Shown in pieces: positions 57,210 to 64,000 of a stretch of DNA of 64,000 bases. The stretch covers positions 1,421,341-1,485,340 of the forward strand of contig JABBOT010000014.1 in assembly GCA_016165875.1 (NCBI GenBank). Direction: 5' to 3'. Numbering within the stretch: the stretch's first letter is position 1; each line of letters begins with the position of its first letter. Position numbers and translations under genes: made by a program. Under the pieces are notes generated by a model, which was not told the origin of the DNA, did not search any database, and saw nothing but the letters and a program-made list of their open reading frames with translations. Origin of the DNA: Acanthopleura granulata. Lineage: Eukaryota > Mollusca > Polyplacophora > Chitonida > Chitonidae.

Positions 57210-57567
57210 GACCGCCTCGGTGGTCTAGTGGTCAGAGCGTCATCCCCAAGGTCGGCAGATTCAGGTTCAAACCCGGGTCATACCAATGACTTTAATTATG
57301 GCACTTGTTGGTGCCTCGCTTGTCGCTCAGCATTAAGAGGTAGAGCAAAGAAACAGGATTGGTCGGCCCGGTGTCATCATAATGTTACTGGGTGGGGTGA
57401 CATGTCTGGTGTCTTCGGCAGGCTCCAGTTTCGGCAGCATTTTGAGGGCTTGGACTGGCCCTGCCCAAAGAAGACAAACAATATGCAAACGCAAGAAGGA
57501 CTCCTCGCCGTCATATGGTTGAAATATTGTTAAGTAAGACGTTAAACCCCAAGCACTCACTCACTCC
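57210..57567 (+). mobile_element. SINE-B copy, full length (reference copy)
   Basis: Best-kept tRNA-like head: GGTGGTCTAGTGGTCAGAGC as A-box region and GGTTCAAACCC as B box. Body GTCGGCCCGGTGTCATCATA and GTGACATGTCTGGTGTCTTC; tail CGTCATATGGTTGAAATATT and GTTAAACCCC. A 101-aa open frame here is repeat-derived. Confidence 0.9.
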
Positions 57568-60297
57568 CTCAAAAACAAGGACAGCAGACACGAGCTGTCA
57601 TCGTTGAGGAGAAGTTGTGACTTTAATGACATTTACATACTGGCTCGTTTGTTGCCTGCGAGTCTTTAAGGTGCGTATCGCCTATTTTCTCTTACAATAT
57701 GTGTCGATAAGAGGTGTATAACTCCCTTATAAACCGAGGTGTAATGAAGTTATTCACCCAACATCAACACTCAGTGTGTAGTCCTAGCTTCAAAGTTACA
57801 GACGACCTAAAACAGCCTTCAGGTAACATTGCATGAGTATGAAATCAGTGCATGGGTCAGATCTGTTCTTAAAAAAAAGCAAACTTAAATGCAAAAATAC
57901 ATTAATATACATCCACCATAACACTGATGATTTCGGACATATAAATTTTCATAGTGGATTTATCCAAATTATTAACCTTCTGTTTACCTACACGAAATTT
58001 GTAGAGCTTTACATTACAAACAGATCATGTCTTCCATGCACCAACATGTTATGGTTTGACCTAAACTCCATTCTACCAATATATGATATGGGGGGGGGGG
58101 GTTCTGAGTATCCACACCGCTTCAGTACGATGATACTTTATGCAAATAAATCATAATAAAAGACTACCTACTGGTTATTGGGTTAAACATATCCTGTGTC
58201 GAAAACAACTTGTAGTCTAACAAGTGGGACACAGTTCACGCCAAATCTCGCCTCTCAACACCATGTCTAGGCTATAGCAGGTAAATCTTGTTCTAATGCG
58301 CGATTTCTGCTGACATGGATTTCTAGGCCCTCAAATCTTCAAACCATCCCATAACTTGCCTGAGAAACAGATCGTCGCTATCGTCGATGGACATGTTGCT
58401 AACAAGCGCCAACAGGCCCCTGGGGCCTTCAGCATGAAGTCATCATATACGTTGTATTCACAAATTGTGTGGAGTCGCGTTTCATGAAGTCCTCAATACA
58501 TGTTTGACGGAAAATATACTTTCCAGAACAAACTGAGACCAATGAGGAGCAGGGGAAGTTATCTCAAAACTGGGCGATACACAACAGAAAGACTCATGGA
58601 CGACACGAGAGCCATTATGTAAGTCGGTCACCTAATCAGCGAGTACATAATAAACCTAGGTGTATTACATACCCGTTGACCAGGTGAGAGACCTCGATAT
58701 ATCACCTCCAGCTCAGGTGATAACCCTTAGGTAATTTACGAAGCCACTTTATATAAGCTATTAACGGTGCACACCATACCCGTCAGCACAACCAGGGTTT
58801 GCATTAATGTTTATTTCTGCTTGTCACGCTGGGCTAGTGGCTGTGAGGCAGTCACAACACGTTGTGCTCTTTGCAGACCCACCCTATACATATTCTCATT
58901 TGGCTGGGGTTTATTGCGCGTGTGCGTTATACTCAGCCGCAAATGTTCTTTTTTGTTTTCGACACGTGATGACCAAAGTTAGCACAAAGGCTTCTCGTAG
59001 GATGCAACATCCATTCGTGCATTTAAGGTATTTGGAGAAAGACTTTTATTAACTCATAATTTCCCATTCCCGTGATTAAGTGCTATGCACAATATTAACC
59101 ACAGTATGCTTAAAAGATCTAGGTGTAAAAAGTGAAACACTTTATTAGGTCAAAATTAATATCAGTCTGCAAGGGAATGCAGAATGCAATCTCGTGTAAG
59201 TGTTGAGGTGATGACTTTCTGATGGGAAAATCCACTAAAAGGGAAATAGATATATCTGACTAATTGCAGTGTGTACGATGAAAGGTATTGACTGTATCGG
59301 ATCATAACAGTGAGAGAAAGGGTTGTTATGTAAAATTAGGTGGTGTTTTAAATTGAGCTGTGTGCAGGGATATTTCCAAAACTCTGCTCGCATTTTTAAG
59401 TGCTTTCTATGGAATTGTTACCTCAGTTCCAGCACTATATGTCCTCGATACTAGTCCTTTTCCAGACATCTGATACACTTCCCATCACCGTCATACTGGG
59501 AATAAGGGGTCATACAAAACCTTGTCAATTAGTTTTTGTCACGTTTCACCTTCAGAAAAGGATGGCGTTGACAACGGCTAACTGATCACCAAGGCTGTGT
59601 CAGAAAACCAACAATGCTTCCTGTTAATTTTACTCCTGTGTCTAATGCACACCCCCCTCCCCCGCATAAATGTAACACTTGAAGCTTTCTCTTCACTCCC
59701 CTCGAAGTAGATGCAGCTGAGGCGGAGGGACAGATACCACAAACGATTGCTTTCTTGCTCTCTGCTATGCTCCTGATCTGGAATCCGAGGCTCAGAACAT
59801 GGTGCTGCATTTATCGCAAGTGATGTTGTATTTTGATTGGCTATGGTGATGTTGTATATTGATTGATTATAGCGATGAGGTTTTCAGCAAGCTGATGGTT
59901 ACTTTGTGTTTTTCCCTTTCTCGTGACAAAAAACATGATATTGATCCACAGATGCTGGCTGGATGGTAGTCTTATAGAAACAAGCTTTGATTTAAGGATA
60001 CCTGTTATTCCCTTATCTGGCTTTGTGCTCGGACATTTTACGAGGACATTCAAACAGCTAGCTCCCCTGTTTTAAAAACAGCACCAGTGACTTCATGTTT
60101 ATTCAATGTGGCTTTTTCGGATTTCTCCTCACGCTGAACGGCCTTCTCCTACAGTTGTTGGATATGTAACTTCCTGAGATATGCACATCGTTCCTTAAAC
60201 TTACCAAGAAATTCGGAAGCATTGGGCTCTAGCTGCAGCAAAACAGTCTCCGCTTTTCCTCCTCATCATAACCTTGCAGTTAGCCACGGGTTTTGTT
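57568..60297. other. Intergenic, no gene supported
   Basis: Contains a poly(G) run at 58090-58101. No motif recognised in the small open frames. Confidence 0.5.
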
Positions 60298-60593
60298 GTA
60301 TTTATTTATTTATTTGATCGGTGTTTTACGCCGTATTCAAGAATATTTCACTTATAACTTATTGTTATTGTTATATTTCACTTATTTCACTTACCAGCAT
60401 TATGGTGGGAAGAAACAGGGCAAAGCCCGGGGGAAACCCACCACCATCCGCAGATTGCTGGTAGACCTTCCCACATACCACCGGAGAGGAAGCCAGCATG
60501 AGCTGAGCTTGAACTCAAAGCGACCGCATTGGGGGGAGGCTTCGGTCATTTCGCTACGTTAGCGCCGCTAACCGACGGAGTCACGGAGACTCC
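60298..60593 (-). mobile_element. SINE-A copy, full length with internal duplication
   Basis: Minus-strand tail, core, linker and complete head ending AACCGACGGAGTCACGGAG. The ATTTCACTTA block is present three times with TTATTGTTATTGTTAT between, replacing the usual ACGACGGCGGCC segment. Confidence 0.9.
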
Positions 60594-62203
60594 CGGTTTT
60601 GTTGTAGTACCACAGTATTGTTGTTTTCATGTGGTGTACAGATGCATTAGGTCTAAAACTTTTCACATGTTTCAGGAAAACAAACTGGCTTTCTGAAATA
60701 CCATTTGATTTTGTTACAGTTTCTGTTTCACCTCGTAAATCTGCAAGTGTCTTCAGTGCAGAAATTGTGCTCTACTTGTCGAGAGAAAGTAACTAAAACA
60801 CCTGTTTAAGCCAAAGCCGAAGTTAAGCCAAATGCTTCTAAACAAATGTCCATTAAATCTTCGTTATGTTAGGGGGTGTGTCAAACATTCCCCCCTAACA
60901 CAGACTGAGATGATCACTGAGACTAATTCTGTCTGTTGCTGTCATGGCCGGGATTCTAGTAAATTGTTCTAGCGAATTCCGGATATTTCGCAAAATCGGA
61001 ATTATGTTCATGATATTAGGAGCGGTATGCTTTTGAAGACTGACCCAATGGAAGGGCTCTGTTAAGTTCTCTGACAACTGATATCCAATGTTTGTCGGCA
61101 AGATCTGCTTTGACAGCTACAATTAATTTGTTCTCTTGATTAAACAGCCGAAGAATCTCTAACAAATCTTTCCTGTGATACATGACAGCAATTGCACTTT
61201 GGCATATGATGTTAAAACGATTGTGCTTTTGGAAGTAAATTGTGTACATCCTTAGTTGCAAGAAAAGTGGAAAAGTCCTCGGGTACCCCCGCTGCTGGAT
61301 GACCTCGGGTCGTAGTGAAGAGCGCACAATCATTTCTGGCTTCTGCAATTCGTATGAAGAGGAACTGCGCCTTGACAAGACAATATTCCCTTGTGTTCCT
61401 TCAGAGCTATTTCCATTTCTTCAGCAACACCAAGAAGCAGAGGCAGCAAACAGAATCAGTGATTTAAACCAATAATTTTAGATCTCTAATCAGATTTTAA
61501 AGATGGGCAACTGGTGTCCACCTTTTCTATGTGCTCACGAATCCCCCCCACCCAATTCTCTTGAAAATTTCTTATTTATGATGTGTTGAATGGTTTTGAA
61601 TGGATAATTCATAATAATTCTGCATCGTGGCTGTTAAATTCGTTTTCCAGGTGACACAACCGATCTTTGGTAACCAACCCCCCACTTGGTTTTTCGAAAA
61701 CATGGCGCTCATATGACACACGGACATGCTAGATGTGTCATTTGGAATTTCGTCATAAATACACGTTCGCGGTGAGTAAACTATTGTGAAGTGTTTGTGG
61801 AAATCGCACTCTAGTTTCGCTTTATTGACGCACCAATAAAATTTGAAGGCTTGAAACATTTCAACTGATAAATTTAACATAGTTCGGAAGAACCCGGATG
61901 TTGTCGATCTACACTTGACCGGGGAAACACTTACAGGGACATCATTTGCTGTGCCTAATCAAACAATGAAACGGTAATTTCATAAAACGAATGAATTTCG
62001 TCAAAACTTTGGGAAAGCCTGTGTAATCTATTTACCCTCATCCGTTTCGGGGTTCAAGCTAGATCGTTACTCAGATCTGGGCCATCTCTTGTCACTTGTA
62101 CCACAGGTGGTAAATGCAATTACTAAACCAAGTTTGAGGATTTTATATGCATTATCTTATGTCGAGTATGGCGTTAAAAATCAATAAAAAAAGGAATAAT
62201 AAA
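60594..62203. other. Intergenic, possibly decayed coding sequence
   Basis: Minus-strand frames around 61016-61378 and 60100-60260 have protein-like composition but are broken by stops and match no family I recognise. Confidence 0.3.
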
Positions 62204-62345
62204 ATAATTTAAACAAATAAACAAATAAAAAGGCTAGATAAAATAAATAAATAAATAAATAACAACAACAACTACGACTACTACTACTACTACTAAATTA
62301 AATAAATTAAATAAATAAAAAAGTAAAGATATAAATAAAGAAATA
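62204..62345. repeat. A/T-rich simple repeats, (AAAT)n and (ACT)n
   Basis: AAATAAATAAAT runs, then ACTACTACTACTACTACT, then AAATTAAATAAATTAAATAA. Probably expanded from a retroelement tail. Confidence 0.85.
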
Positions 62346-62410
62346 CGATGAACAGCTGAGGACGATATGTTTTCCCAGCCCAGGGAATTTCTTACCTACC
62401 GTACCAAATT

Positions 62411-62570
62411 AGGGGGCCTCCGTGGCCGAGGTAGTTAAAGCACCAGCGCCGCCAAATGAACCAGGTGCCTCTTCTTAATGTGGTCGCTGAAAGGGTTCAA
62501 GTCAAGCTCATGCTGGCTTCCTCTCCGTAAAACACCAATCAAATAAATAAACGATTAAATAAATACAAAT
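62411..62570 (+). mobile_element. SINE-A copy with internal deletion
   Basis: tRNA-like head (CCTCCGTGGCCGAGGTAGTT, GGTTCAAGTCAAGCTCATGC) joined after CTTCCTCTCC directly to the tail GTAAAACACCAATCAAATAA; the whole core is missing. Confidence 0.88.
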
Positions 62571-62785
62571 TAAGAAGCCAGAGTCATCCCAACAGGGAAA
62601 GGAATTAGGAAAGAAGGAATTGCAGTAGCACTAACGTTCTCTTGAAAGGAGTGGATGCTCCCACGAGCTGTGACGTCAAGCCAAGAGTGAAGTCATGCAC
62701 GCAGATCTGTCGTTAAGTGAATGGGCCACGTTAATAGACACGACGTCAAACATTTCAGAGATCCACTGAACCCCCAATGTATCAA

Positions 62786-62872
62786 GATTTATTTATTTGT
62801 TTCATTGGTGTTTTTACGCCGCACTCAAGAACACTTCACTCATACGACAGCGGCCAGTATTAAGGTGAGTGG
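62786..62872 (-). mobile_element. SINE-A tail fragment
   Basis: Minus-strand tail GATTTATTTATTTGTTTCAT, CGCCGCACTCAAGAACACTT and the start of the core. Confidence 0.8.
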
Positions 62873-63204
62873 AAATACGTACGGAAATATACCAAGAAAA
62901 GTGATCACCTATGTTCACGCTGGTCACCTATGTTCGACTTCACAAATTTTAAATCCATATTAGGAAATTGACTAGCAGGTTTTAATTCTTACAAAATATC
63001 TACTGCTATAAAAAGTTTTTACTGAAGCAGACACAGTTGTTGACTGTGATTGCTCTTTGGCGCGCAGAAGTAAATCGCTGTGTGTTAGCGTCGTGTCCAC
63101 ACAACTGCAACAGAGGAAATTTTCAATACATAAGGGACATAACTCTGGCGTGGAGTTTGCTAAGTGACTAAAGCAGCTGTTGATCACCCCGGTCATAAAC
63201 CAGG

Positions 63205-63234
63205 ATGTCACCTTTGACAATTGGCGTTCTTTTG
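63205..63234 (+). CDS. Possible first coding exon of a further gene
   Basis: ATG followed by SPLTIGVLL and a strong donor GTGAGT, phase 0. The hydrophobic start could be a signal peptide. No downstream exon is visible in the remaining 770 bp, so this rests only on ATG, composition and donor. Confidence 0.2.
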
Positions 63235-63783
63235 GTGAGTTCTACAAAATGTTGTTATTTTATCCCTGGTACTCAGGCATATTAGTTGAGCAATGTACAT
63301 GTGCCAGTCATACATGTAGTGATAATATGTGACATAATATTAAGATTATATGGAATTAATATTTCCGTATTTTAGAATTGTTTTCTCTCTCTGTTTTCTT
63401 TTCTTTTCTACTCGTACCTTTTCCACTGAGGCTCGTCTAAATCGCTTCCAAAAATGTATTTTCACATACGTGGCATTGATTAGGGTCAAATTCAGAAAAG
63501 AACAAAGCCACGGACGAGCTGCCAGTCTATAGCTCAGCGTGGCATCGTTATAACAGCCAGATCTTATAAAGACCAGATGGCCAAAAGATAAGTCGAAATC
63601 TGCCGGAGGAGCCCTATTACTAAATTCAGGAAGAGAACTTTCGAAAATCTGACTTTGAATCAAGATAATAAACAGGCTAGGTTGACTTGAATGGACGCGA
63701 TCGCTCCACATGTCCCGCTCGCATAAGCTCGCCCCAAGACGTGTGTAAGAAGGCAATGATCTGCTGATGTTACACTGCAGTAC

Positions 63784-64000
63784 CTGTGAACTATACCTCT
63801 CTGCTTGTGAACTACCCCTCTGCTTGTGAACCACCTCTCTACTTGTGTACTATACCTCTCTGCTTGTGAGCTACCTCTTTTGCTTGTGAGCTATACTTCT
63901 CTGCTGGTGAACTACCCCTATGCTTGTGAAATACCTCTCTGTTTGTGAGGTATACGTCTCTACTTGTGAAATACCTCTCTGTTTGTGAGGTATACGTCTC
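63784..64000. repeat. Minisatellite, CTCTCTGCTTGTGAACTAYC type, runs off the window
   Basis: At least ten units of roughly 18-25 bp combine ACCTCTCTGCTTGTGA with ACTATACCT or ACTACC. The last 75 bp contain a longer exact repeat (GAAATACCTCTCTGTTTGTG). Confidence 0.9.

Noticed and set aside
57210..57290. tRNA gene
   Set aside because: Well-kept A and B boxes, but continuous with SINE-B body and tail.
61016..61378. 120-aa minus-strand frame as a gene
   Set aside because: Protein-like composition but interrupted on both sides and with no recognisable domain; noted only as possible decayed coding sequence.
63346..63834. 162-aa minus-strand open frame
   Set aside because: No recognisable motif, low-complexity basic end, and its 5' part lies in a minisatellite.

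Overview
This is animal nuclear DNA. Three protein-coding genes, all on the + strand, are split by introns with GT/AG borders. Coding exons are GC-rich and the DNA between them is AT-rich and crowded with short retroelements, MITE-like elements and minisatellites. Two tRNA-headed SINE families recur through the window. Together with the gene content they suggest a lophotrochozoan, most likely a mollusc. That is an inference from repeat style and protein similarity; no species is claimed. There are no bacterial-type operons, rRNA or CRISPR arrays, and no free-standing tRNA gene was seen.

Gene 1 (1244-9510, 7 coding exons, 694 aa) is a ferroportin/SLC40A1-family metal exporter. Splice phases match at every junction. 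It is unusual: only one of four residues recalled as metal ligands in human ferroportin is kept. The cysteine that binds hepcidin is a serine. The extracellular loop between TM9 and TM10 is much enlarged and carries two multibasic furin-like sites about 69 residues apart. Its introns hold minisatellites, a perfect hairpin and an inverted repeat pair flanking exons 5-6.

Gene 2 (14819-29194, 6 exons, 593 aa) is a full-length Kelch-like 10 (KLHL10) with BTB, BACK and six kelch repeats, a CUL3 ubiquitin-ligase adaptor known from spermatids. Four perfect TGACGTCA palindromes lie within 750 bp upstream of its start codon.

Gene 3 (42913-54175, 9 exons, 451 aa) is a secreted TGF-beta superfamily ligand with signal peptide, LAP-type prodomain and RRRR cleavage site. 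Its 94-residue mature domain is highly derived: the CC pair is broken, the last knot cysteine is missing, and the segment between the GNC and CVP motifs is very short. A TATA box lies about 590 bp upstream of the ATG.

Between genes: 9511-14818 holds a G-quadruplex-like tract, SINEs, a MITE and the CRE cluster. 29195-42912 (13.7 kb) is repeat-rich with no supported gene and includes the partner copies of two inverted duplications. 54176-64000 holds a 33-bp-type minisatellite, both SINE families, and weak hints of another gene near the right edge. Genes 2 and 3 may form a gonad-related neighbourhood, but that is inferred only from what their families do elsewhere.
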